DNA of 5,020 nt. Origin: Bacteroidota bacterium. Its GTDB lineage: Bacteria; Bacteroidota; Bacteroidia; Bacteroidales; B18-G4. A program made the position numbers and the translations under genes. Positions 1 to 5,020 of this stretch are shown one piece after another. Each line of letters starts with the position of its first letter. Position 1 is the first letter of the stretch. Where the stretch lies: contig QMPN01000236.1 of NCBI GenBank assembly GCA_003648575.1, positions 1 to 5,020 on the forward strand, given 5' to 3'. The notes under the pieces are model-generated. The model ran no database searches, was not told the DNA's origin, and worked only from the letters and a program-made list of their open reading frames with translations.

Positions 1-1660
1 AATTATACTTTCTGGAGTCATTGTGGTCACCGTTGTAAGCACGTTTATAAGCCGGTTTGCGTGACGATACAGCGTGCCCCGGTGCAAAACCGGTGTCAAA
101 TGAAGCATAGACTACCGCATCGCCGCTGTCAGGGGAACGCCCAAGGCGCTTCTTCAGGTCTTTCTTACCCTCAATCTGGATAACATTACCCTCGTTAATC
201 TGATATCTGGGCGCACACAGGTCGGCCAGTAGCTGTCCATCCGGCGGCAGGCATATCCTGTTGCCGCTCTTCGGGTCGAGCGATTCGCGGAATTTCCACC
301 ACAGCTCGGCACGTTTATTCTTGAAGGTAAAATGCCCGGAGAGATCCATGCCGTACCCCTTCTCGTTGCCGGTTACCGGCTCAATCTCTACCCCCTGCGA
401 TTCCAGCCAGTCCACCACAGAGGTGCCTACACCAATGGCGTCAACAGCTATCGGTGCGTAGTGGGATCTCAGTTTCAATACCTCGGCACCCAGGTCGGGA
501 CCATTGCTGACCTGCCGCCCCGGAATACGCTCAAGCTTGTCATAAAAAGTCTTGTCGTACACCAGGCTGATCACAGAATCATCGTCGCCACCCCGGCTAA
601 CGTCCACACCGATGGATGTCATGTTGGGGGAATAATTACCCGCGTACGGTTCCATACTGTGCAAAATCTGGGCGGCGGGATGCTTGTCCCATCTGTCCTG
701 CGCCTGACGCACCCAGTCGGACGGGATGGTCTGCCAGATGTCATCCTCCTGGCCGGAGGTGAAATCGCCGTACAGCATCTGTGAGCGCAGCGGTTCAGGC
801 AGCGCCTGCAGAGTGGCCATGTAGCCGGTGCCCATCAGGTACGGGTTGTCAGTCACCCGGGAGGGGATAAAGGTACGAGACTGCGGGGTGAGGATGGTGT
901 TGAGCGGATTGGTCGCCTCTTCCGGCGTCGCTGGCCTGGGCATGCCATCCACCATGAGTAGCTCACTACCGTCCGGCACCGGGTGGTCTTTGCCGTCAAG
1001 CGAGTAATACCAGCGCAGCTCCCCTGGTTTAGCAGGATCCGGATGGTGAGGATTAAGCCACGGACCCCAGTAGGTCCGCACCCAGTCACCGTCCGAGTTG
1101 GTCGGTGGGTTGCCGGCACAGATTACACGACACCTTTGGTTCGATTTGACGGTACGTAACCAGCCCATCAGGAAGCGAAATTGAGCCTCCAGGAAATTAG
1201 ATATCTCATCGAACCCGATCAAGTCATGAGGCCTACCCTGATACCTCGTCTCGTCACCAGGGTTAGGCACAGAGCCAAACTCGACCTGTCGCTCAGGTAG
1301 CCGCCAGATCTTGTCCTGCCCATTAAACCCGTCACGCCCGCCCAGTAGCTCGGTCATCCTGTCGATGATGCCGGTCAGCTGGGTCGCCTCACGCCGGAAG
1401 ATAATACTCTTGTGATGATCGATCAGCGCGGTGCCGATCAGCATGTCCGTCTTACCGCCGCCCGCTGCCCCGCCGTAGAACATGATATCCGCCGTAGACT
1501 GCAGCGCCATCTCCTGTGGACCCGGCAACGGATTCCACACCGGTTGTTCCTTAATGAAAAATTCCGACAACTCAACCCGCTGCTCTTCTGTCAGGGTCTT
1601 GATAAATTCCGCCCGCCGATCTTCCGGCATCCCGACCAGTTGTTCATGAAACCAATCCAT
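1..1660 (-). CDS. Phage terminase large subunit (TerL), 3' end cut by window edge
   Basis: TerL is the motor of the phage packaging machine: an ATPase that drives DNA into the prohead, with a nuclease that cuts the concatemer. I translated 553 residues with no stop before the window edge. The ATPase half shows Walker A GGAAGGGKT (residues 63-71, Lys70), Walker B LIGFDE (147-152, Asp151/Glu152) and a likely coupling motif AGNPP (182-186). A conserved-looking segment, LPEPLRSQMLYGDF (287-300), joins it to the RNase H-like nuclease. Candidate metal ligands there are Asp353 in GVDVSRGGDDDS, Asp407 in VDAIG and Asp511/Asp514 in SPDSGDAV. All core motifs are present and the tail is basic, so little is probably missing. 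The ATG overlaps the upstream stop by one base (TGATG). I see no strong Shine-Dalgarno site, so translation is probably coupled to the upstream gene. Identification rests on motifs and overall pattern. Confidence 0.95.
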   Translation of the reverse strand, partial: MDWFHEQLVGMPEDRRAEFIKTLTEEQRVELSEFFIKEQPVWNPLPGPQEMALQSTADIMFYGGAAGGGKTDMLIGTALIDHHKSIIFRREATQLTGIIDRMTELLGGRDGFNGQDKIWRLPERQVEFGSVPNPGDETRYQGRPHDLIGFDEISNFLEAQFRFLMGWLRTVKSNQRCRVICAGNPPTNSDGDWVRTYWGPWLNPHHPDPAKPGELRWYYSLDGKDHPVPDGSELLMVDGMPRPATPEEATNPLNTILTPQSRTFIPSRVTDNPYLMGTGYMATLQALPEPLRSQMLYGDFTSGQEDDIWQTIPSDWVRQAQDRWDKHPAAQILHSMEPYAGNYSPNMTSIGVDVSRGGDDDSVISLVYDKTFYDKLERIPGRQVSNGPDLGAEVLKLRSHYAPIAVDAIGVGTSVVDWLESQGVEIEPVTGNEKGYGMDLSGHFTFKNKRAELWWKFRESLDPKSGNRICLPPDGQLLADLCAPRYQINEGNVIQIEGKKDLKKRLGRSPDSGDAVVYASFDTGFAPGHAVSSRKPAYKRAYNGDHNDSRKYN

Positions 1661-2136
1661 CAGTTGAGGAAGTCCGGCACCTGGTTGTACACCACACTGG
1701 CGTCCCGCTCTTCCACCGCCTGCAGGTAGATACGCAGGCGATTAGACAGATCGACCGACTCCAGCAGCCGCTCACCTCGTTGTTCCTCATCCTCCCTGAT
1801 CTCGACCTGTTTGAGGTCGGGCAGCACCTTCTTCAGTAGCCTGTCTGACAGGGTGGCCGCCGCATTGATCGATGCCACCCTGTCCTTGGTCAGGGGGATC
1901 ATCAAGTCCGGATCGTCGTTGTCCGGCTCAGTACCCCGGTACAGGGTGTCGATGGCGGTGTGAATATTTTGTAACAGATCCCGTGACTTAATTTCGAGAC
2001 GCAGGTGTTCGCGATGCTCAACCCGCCGCTCGGCTCGCCCGATGGCGCTCTTACGCAGGGTCGCCACCTCGTCGTCATTCAGCTCACCCGTCAGCCGGGT
2101 GGTGCTGCGAATCTCTCGGTCTGTCAACTGTCTCAT
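1660..2136 (-). CDS. Small-terminase-like protein (TerS position), 158 aa
   Basis: I do not recognise this protein with certainty. It is a charged, largely helical 158-residue protein without signal peptide, membrane segment or obvious helix-turn-helix. Residues 93-113, including the stretch AATLSDRLLKKVLPDLKQVE, look like a short oligomerisation or coiled segment seen in some phage small-terminase-like proteins. The strongest clue is position: it lies directly before TerL with a one-base overlap, where phages normally encode TerS, which recognises the packaging site and loads TerL. Its size fits that role. The ATG overlaps the primase stop by four bases (ATGA). The only purine-rich stretch upstream, AAGGA, is about 16 nt away, so initiation probably depends on translation of the primase gene. 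It could instead be a head-related or replication accessory protein. That it is a gene is near certain; the TerS role is inferred. Confidence 0.6.
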   Translation of the reverse strand: MRQLTDREIRSTTRLTGELNDDEVATLRKSAIGRAERRVEHREHLRLEIKSRDLLQNIHTAIDTLYRGTEPDNDDPDLMIPLTKDRVASINAAATLSDRLLKKVLPDLKQVEIREDEEQRGERLLESVDLSNRLRIYLQAVEERDASVVYNQVPDFLN

Positions 2137-4565
2137 GTTGTTAGCATAGCATCCTTATCCGGAAACGCCGTATGTTTAACAGGCGGCATCAGCCAGTAGC
2201 GCCCCTGCTTCCCGTCACGGTATGTCTTCCTTGGTCCCAGCTGTTTGGTCAACTTCACCAGCGGATCATGGAACGGGTTGTAACCCACCCCCCTGAACGG
2301 TATCTCACACCGGTTCGCTATCTCACTCGCAGACATCAGATGCGTGTGCGGCTTATCCCACTCAAACTTATCACGCAGTACCACCTCAACCGAGGACTGC
2401 TCCCGGTGCAGCTCATTAACTTTTTCCAATTCCACTAACTCCTTCTCGTTCAGCAGATACGAGCACCCGTCATCCAGCATCGCCTGCGCCTGCGCCCACA
2501 ATTGCGCCACATGGTCCGGCGTGGGCAGTATCCAGTCCACCTTGTCCAGGTCAATGTCATGCACCCATATAGACCAGAACCTTGAGTTCCCGCTCATATC
2601 TCTCAGAAACCGGGTCTGGTTCACCGTGGCGCTGAAGATGGTGCGACGTTGCCATTTCGACTTCTTCGCCGCGTACGCCTCTCTCAGCTCATCGTTAGTA
2701 TTAGAGATGAACGACTTCAGGGCGGTGATATCATTCCGCTTGAGTATCCCGTCCAGCTCACCCAGCTCGGTCACATGGTAACTCACCGCTTTCGCCACCG
2801 AATCCTTATCGTGCGGGTCGAGATGTATCCCCTCCCCAAAGCACCCTGGCATCACAATCTTGCGAAAGAAAGAGGTCTTCCCCACCCCCTGCGGACCGGC
2901 GATGGTGAGCACCCCTCGCGGCGGCATGTTCCCGTACGGTGACAGCACAGCGGCGCCAGACACCATCCAGGTCGTGAACAGCTTGTTGCGCATGTTGATG
3001 GATATCTCATTGCGGTCGTCTTTCGGCAGTATCAGGCAGCTCGCCACCTGGGATATCCTGTCCACCCCGTCCCACTCGGTGTCGGTAATAATCTTAGCCA
3101 CCGGGTGATAAGCATTCGCATCGGCCTGCATCAGCTGAAACTCGTTCGCTCTCCCGTTCGCCATGCCGTTGCTGGTCATCAAATCCCTCAGTGTGCTGAA
3201 CTTCACGTTCGCATTATTATCCCCAGTGGTGGTAAAACTCGGGATATCAACCTCCTCGGTGTGGCTCATCAGGTTGTAGCGGATATCAATCTTGTAATGA
3301 TCCACCATCGCCGTAAAGTTTTCCAGTACCGCCAGCGGCGTGTTCGTCTCGTCCACCTGCGGAAACACCAGGGCGGGGTTGGCAGGGTTGCCGGTCTTTT
3401 CCTCCGGCTGCCGTCGTACCAGCTGCCTGACCTCATCGTCGATGGCCCTTGCCGCCACCCCCAACGATTTCATGTGCACCTTCAGTCGGCTGATCGCCGC
3501 ACTCCGCTCTGCCGGCGGCAGCTGCATGGCAGGGGCGAGGTACTCTTCCCTCACCCTGTTAAAGTCATCAATACTCCTGATCTCATCCAGCGGCAGCAGG
3601 GTCGCCCGCTGCGCAAACACCTCGGTCGGTGTCGATTGCCTGTTCACCCTCGCCTTCATGCAGGTGTACGCCCACAGCCACCGTACCGCTTTCGCCGTCC
3701 GTGTCTGCCGCTTACGCGCCGTGCGCAGAGTCACCGGCCATGTCGCCAGGCTACTGAGCACCTGCTGGTCGTTATACCCGCTCAGGTACAGCGTGCTGGC
3801 AATACTCATCAGCGCCGCCGAGTCGTCATCCTTAAACCGCGCCGTGTGCCCCGTCTCCAGGTACACCTGCAGATGCTCAGGCAGTGTGCGGTAGTCGACG
3901 ACGAGCGCAGGGTCCACCTCCGGCATCGGCAGACCCATGTCCGACACAGTCGCTTCACCCACCGCCTCCCACTCCAGTAGCGTCTCATTTATTATGTCAC
4001 CGGGGTTGGGGGCCGTGTTGAGGTCTCCCTGCAGCCGGTACGGGACACCATCGATGGTTGATGGCGCCATCACCACGTAGGCATTCCCGCTGCGGATGTC
4101 GATACCCCCGTACGGTCCCTTGTTGGTCAGATTCCTGAACGGCTGCGCGTATTCCACCGGATGCCTGAAAAACACATGCCTGCCCTGCCGGCCATCCTGG
4201 TCGTTGCTGGGTGTGGTCTGCACCGGGTGATTGGGCTGGAGCGGTTGTACAGCATTGGGGAACAGCTCACGGAATGAGTCAATACCTCTTTTCCCATCCT
4301 TCTGGTCAAGGTCAAAGATGGTGAACCTCATGTCAGCCACCAGGGCAATATTCGCCTGCGGGTGGTCTGTCCACCATTGCTTAATGATGTCGGGGTCTTT
4401 GGTCGCGTACTCTGCCCAGGATTCGGGGAATAGCGGTCGTTTGCTGTTGGGCTGCAGTGGAAACACCCGTGCGTCAGCCTCTTCGGCGTAATAGAGCGCC
4501 GCGTCTAATAGTGTTTTACTATTGACAGGGTGGGTAGTGATGGTAGAATTCGCGCTGTTAGTCAT
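2133..4565 (-). CDS. PrimPol-VapE fusion: bifunctional primase/polymerase with SF3-like helicase
   Basis: This 810-aa protein probably primes phage DNA synthesis and unwinds the template at the origin. The N-terminal part (about residues 18-200) is an archaeo-eukaryotic primase/polymerase domain: VFPLQPNSKRP (34-44), metal-binding FDLD (84-87, Asp85/Asp87), GRHVFF with His130, and GGIDIRSG (153-160). A helical linker at about 246-300 resembles the domains that follow PrimPol in other fusions. From about 400 it matches virulence-associated protein E-type ATPases: YHPV and EWDGVDRI (486-504), Walker A GPQGVGKTS (557-565, Lys563), acidic VTELGELD (598-605), a polar sensor around Asn649, and FLRDMSGNSRFW (653-664) with likely arginine finger(s). 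The C-terminal 740-795 looks like a winged helix (SASEIANRCEIP ... GRYWLMPP). All key residues are intact and length is normal for such fusions. The ATG at 4565 has a good ribosome binding site and precedes the first conserved helix. It heads the operon with the terminase genes. Confidence 0.93.
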   Translation of the reverse strand: MTNSANSTITTHPVNSKTLLDAALYYAEEADARVFPLQPNSKRPLFPESWAEYATKDPDIIKQWWTDHPQANIALVADMRFTIFDLDQKDGKRGIDSFRELFPNAVQPLQPNHPVQTTPSNDQDGRQGRHVFFRHPVEYAQPFRNLTNKGPYGGIDIRSGNAYVVMAPSTIDGVPYRLQGDLNTAPNPGDIINETLLEWEAVGEATVSDMGLPMPEVDPALVVDYRTLPEHLQVYLETGHTARFKDDDSAALMSIASTLYLSGYNDQQVLSSLATWPVTLRTARKRQTRTAKAVRWLWAYTCMKARVNRQSTPTEVFAQRATLLPLDEIRSIDDFNRVREEYLAPAMQLPPAERSAAISRLKVHMKSLGVAARAIDDEVRQLVRRQPEEKTGNPANPALVFPQVDETNTPLAVLENFTAMVDHYKIDIRYNLMSHTEEVDIPSFTTTGDNNANVKFSTLRDLMTSNGMANGRANEFQLMQADANAYHPVAKIITDTEWDGVDRISQVASCLILPKDDRNEISINMRNKLFTTWMVSGAAVLSPYGNMPPRGVLTIAGPQGVGKTSFFRKIVMPGCFGEGIHLDPHDKDSVAKAVSYHVTELGELDGILKRNDITALKSFISNTNDELREAYAAKKSKWQRRTIFSATVNQTRFLRDMSGNSRFWSIWVHDIDLDKVDWILPTPDHVAQLWAQAQAMLDDGCSYLLNEKELVELEKVNELHREQSSVEVVLRDKFEWDKPHTHLMSASEIANRCEIPFRGVGYNPFHDPLVKLTKQLGPRKTYRDGKQGRYWLMPPVKHTAFPDKDAMLTT
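4507..4523. repeat. Inverted repeat AATAGT-N5-ACTATT at the antisense promoter
   Basis: AATAGT (4507-4512) and ACTATT (4518-4523) are perfect inverted copies separated by five bases. The right arm overlaps the first two bases of the rightward -35 box at 4522-4527. It could be a small operator controlling that promoter. It also lies within codons for Asn-Ser-Lys-Thr-Leu-Leu of the primase gene, so a chance match is quite possible. Confidence 0.35.
4522..4549 (+). promoter_or_regulatory. Rightward sigma70-type promoter inside the primase gene
   Basis: TTGACA (4522-4527) matches the -35 consensus 6/6. TAGAAT (4544-4549) matches the -10 consensus 5/6, and the spacer is 16 bp. Transcription would start near 4556, just inside the primase coding sequence, and run antisense to its start codon and leader. 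It is the best-scoring promoter seen in the control region. No convincing protein gene follows before the terminator at 4645-4674, so the expected product is a short RNA. The match was found by eye and has no experimental support here. Confidence 0.65.
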
Positions 4566-4570
4566 TTGTT

Positions 4571-4578
4571 TCCTCTCC
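4571..4578 (-). promoter_or_regulatory. Ribosome binding site of the PrimPol-VapE gene
   Basis: On the minus strand GGAGAGGA lies five bases before the ATG at 4565. It is the only strong Shine-Dalgarno sequence found among the three leftward genes and supports the chosen start. It falls fully within the region covered by the predicted antisense RNA, which could therefore block ribosome entry by base pairing. Confidence 0.8.
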
Positions 4579-4611
4579 GGTTATGCATGATTAATTTGTT
4601 GGTTGTTGATA

Positions 4612-4638
4612 GTCAAAATGGTTTCCACCACCTTTGAC
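4612..4638 (+). other. Stem-loop in predicted antisense RNA and primase leader
   Basis: GTCAAA (4612-4617) pairs with TTTGAC (4633-4638). After a small internal loop, TGGT (4619-4622) pairs with ACCA (4627-4630), leaving the tetraloop TTCC. On the minus strand the same element gives a GGAA loop of the stable GNRA type in the primase leader. Complementary hairpins of this kind are typical first-contact sites between antisense and target RNAs, but that role is inferred. Confidence 0.5.
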
Positions 4639-4644
4639 GCCTTT

Positions 4645-4674
4645 AAGCCCCGATCTTCTGGTCGGGGCTTTTTT
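4645..4674 (+). terminator. Rho-independent terminator (rightward)
   Basis: AAGCCCCGA (4645-4653) and TCGGGGCTT (4662-4670) form a perfect nine-pair GC-rich stem with an eight-base loop. The T run continues to six Ts at 4669-4674. On the minus strand the stem is followed only by two Ts and then AAAGG, so it should not efficiently stop leftward transcription of the primase operon, though it would fold in the leader. No protein gene lies on the plus strand to its left, which points to a short RNA as the transcript it ends. Confidence 0.88.
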
Positions 4675-4690
4675 ATTTCACAAGTTTTAA

Positions 4691-4719
4691 ATCTTATCCC
4701 CTCTCTCCCGTTTCGTCAA
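4691..4719 (-). promoter_or_regulatory. Leftward sigma70-type promoter for the primase-terminase operon
   Basis: Read on the minus strand, TTGACG (4719-4714, 5/6 to consensus) is followed after 17 bp by TAAGAT (4696-4691, 4/6). Transcription would begin near 4684 and give a leader of about 119 nt before the primase ATG at 4565. It is the best leftward promoter seen upstream of the operon. The leader would contain the minus-strand forms of both hairpins at 4612-4670. A phage RNA polymerase or an activator-dependent promoter cannot be excluded. Confidence 0.55.
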
Positions 4720-4784
4720 TTTTATCTTCTGCCGCGCATCCCGAAACGCCAGCTAAGTCTTTGAAAACCTTAAGCTTGTGTTAC

Positions 4785-4866
4785 CTGTTGTGTTATGAAT
4801 TTTTTAAAAAATCTGAATTGTCCAGTCTCTGTTGTGTTATGAATTTTTTAAAAAATCTGAATTGTC
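4785..4866. repeat. Two perfect 38-bp direct repeats with T6A6 palindromes
   Basis: The copies at 4785-4822 and 4829-4866 are identical over 38 bp, separated by six bases (CAGTCT), for a period of 44 bp or about four helical turns. Each carries a perfect 14-bp palindrome, ATTTTTTAAAAAAT, at 4799-4812 and 4843-4856. The A/T tracts should bend or melt easily. Tandem AT-rich repeats next to a replication initiator gene suggest iterons, an unwinding element or paired regulator sites. They contain no convincing promoter and no reading frame. The role is not known. Confidence 0.85.
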
Positions 4867-4904
4867 TGGGGAGGTCGCAACCCCTCTTACAAAACCTCAG
4901 TTGG

Positions 4905-4919
4905 GGGTACTACGTACCC
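4905..4919. repeat. Perfect inverted repeat GGGTAC-TAC-GTACCC
   Basis: Six-base arms at 4905-4910 and 4914-4919 are separated by TAC. The element lies 9 to 28 bases before possible rightward start codons (4929, 4932, 4948). It has no following T run on either strand, so it is not a typical intrinsic terminator. An operator for a dimeric regulator is plausible, but no such regulator is encoded in the window. Confidence 0.45.
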
Positions 4920-4947
4920 TAATAAGGAATGATGTTGATAGAGATAT

Positions 4948-5020
4948 ATGACGGCCGAGTTCCCAGCTTCCCATTTAGGACGGCCACCCGGGCTGCACCA
5001 GGAGCGCCAGGGGCTGCGAA
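4948..5020 (+). CDS. Possible start of a rightward gene, cut by window edge
   Basis: This is a low-confidence call. From ATG 4948 the frame stays open to the edge for 24 codons, beginning MTAEFPASHLGRPPG, with AGAG about six bases before the start and GC-rich third positions. A competing frame from ATG 4929 or 4932, beginning MMLIEIYDGRVPSF, is also open and has AAGGA close upstream, but with very short spacing. Two minus-strand frames are open here too and would end at stops between about 4890 and 4921. I recognise none of these products. The abrupt change from AT-rich to GC-rich sequence near 4948 suggests that coding begins here, but the frame and strand are not settled. Confidence 0.3.
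   Translation, partial: MTAEFPASHLGRPPGLHQERQGLR

Larger units (their letters stand above)
4556..4675 (+). ncRNA. Predicted antisense RNA over the primase start and leader (~120 nt)
   Basis: The ends are set by a near-consensus promoter (4522-4549) and an intrinsic terminator (4645-4674) in the same direction with no credible gene between them. The RNA would contain a hairpin (4612-4638) followed by the terminator hairpin. It is fully complementary to the primase mRNA from codon 3 or 4 through the start codon, Shine-Dalgarno site and nearly all of the predicted leader. By analogy with plasmid counter-transcribed RNAs, it would lower primase synthesis by masking the ribosome binding site or by changing leader folding; convergent transcription could add interference. 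Because the downstream genes are translationally coupled, it might also lower terminase production. The layout is visible in the sequence; expression and function are inferred. The terminator might merely block stray rightward transcription. Confidence 0.5.
4566..4947. other. Intergenic control region, no convincing protein gene
   Basis: This AT-rich stretch of about 380 bp has no supportable reading frame. It holds the primase ribosome binding site, the predicted antisense RNA with its hairpin and terminator, the leftward promoter, the two 38-bp repeats and an inverted repeat. Between 4720 and 4784 I see only a weak bulged inverted repeat (AGCTAAG at 4751-4757, CTTAAGCT at 4769-4776). Bases 4867-4904 contain G and C runs that could fold (GGGGAGG with CCCCTC) but no clear signal. 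It is a candidate site for the replication origin because it abuts the replication initiator gene, which is inference only. Confidence 0.6.

Noticed and set aside
332..784. A 150-codon open frame on the plus strand
   Set aside because: It is opposite the nuclease half of TerL, whose metal-binding motifs are intact. No ribosome binding site or family resemblance supports it.
853..1119. A short minus-strand frame within the terminase region
   Set aside because: It is an out-of-frame shadow of TerL, which reads through continuously in another frame, so it is not evidence of a frameshift.
3105..3980. A 291-codon open frame on the plus strand
   Set aside because: It lies entirely opposite the PrimPol-VapE gene, whose domains and motifs are clear. 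The translation is rich in Arg, His, Pro and Leu in the way expected of an antisense shadow, with no recognisable domain.
4588..4616. A second leftward promoter, TTGACT-N17-TAATCA
   Set aside because: The -35 is good but the -10 matches consensus at only two of six positions, and transcription would begin almost on top of the Shine-Dalgarno site. The pair at 4719-4691 is better.
4587..4637. A 16-residue peptide frame inside the predicted antisense RNA (MINLLVVDSQNGFHHL)
   Set aside because: There is no Shine-Dalgarno sequence before its ATG and its codons overlap the hairpin. An untranslated RNA is the simpler reading, although a tiny peptide cannot be excluded.
4645..4670. The GC-rich hairpin as a leftward terminator or attenuator of the primase operon
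   Set aside because: On the minus strand the stem is followed by only two Ts and then AAAGG, so it lacks the U run of an intrinsic terminator. The full U run is on the plus strand.
4618..4764. A 48-codon plus-strand frame starting MVSTTFDAFKP
   Set aside because: It reads straight through the intrinsic terminator, has no ribosome binding site and resembles nothing I recognise.
4751..4776. Bulged inverted repeat AGCTAAG/CTTAAGCT
   Set aside because: The arms differ by an inserted base and enclose an 11-base loop of AT-rich sequence; this is within what chance would give.

Overview
The window looks like part of a tailed double-stranded DNA bacteriophage or prophage (Caudoviricetes). Three leftward genes are packed end to end: a primase-polymerase/helicase fusion, a small-terminase-like protein, and the large terminase subunit, which runs off the left edge. 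Nothing fixes the host. The moderately GC-rich coding sequence, clear Shine-Dalgarno site, sigma70-type promoters and classic intrinsic terminator suit a proteobacterial host, but that is inference. No integrase, tRNA, rRNA, CRISPR array or insertion sequence was seen.

Positions 1-4565 are almost completely coding on the minus strand. The order of transcription is PrimPol-VapE replication protein (810 aa, 4565-2133), then a 158-aa protein in the TerS position (2136-1660), then TerL (1660 to the edge; 553 residues visible with ATPase and nuclease motifs). The junctions overlap by 4 nt (ATGA) and 1 nt (TGATG), so the three are probably one translationally coupled unit joining replication priming to DNA packaging.

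Positions 4566-4947 are an AT-rich control region of about 380 bp with no convincing gene, and this is the most interesting part. A leftward promoter (4719-4691) would give the primase mRNA a leader of about 119 nt. On the opposite strand a near-consensus promoter (TTGACA-N16-TAGAAT, 4522-4549) lies inside the first codons of the primase gene and points at an intrinsic terminator (4645-4674). Together they define a predicted antisense RNA of about 120 nt, with a hairpin at 4612-4638. It would cover the primase start codon, ribosome binding site and nearly the whole leader. This resembles the counter-transcribed RNAs that control plasmid replication proteins, here applied to a phage replication gene.

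Further right are two perfect 38-bp direct repeats (44-bp period), each centred on a T6A6 palindrome. They could be iterons, regulator sites or part of an origin. A perfect GGGTAC/GTACCC inverted repeat follows at 4905-4919. The last 73-90 bases turn GC-rich and may hold the start of a divergent rightward gene, but its frame is uncertain.
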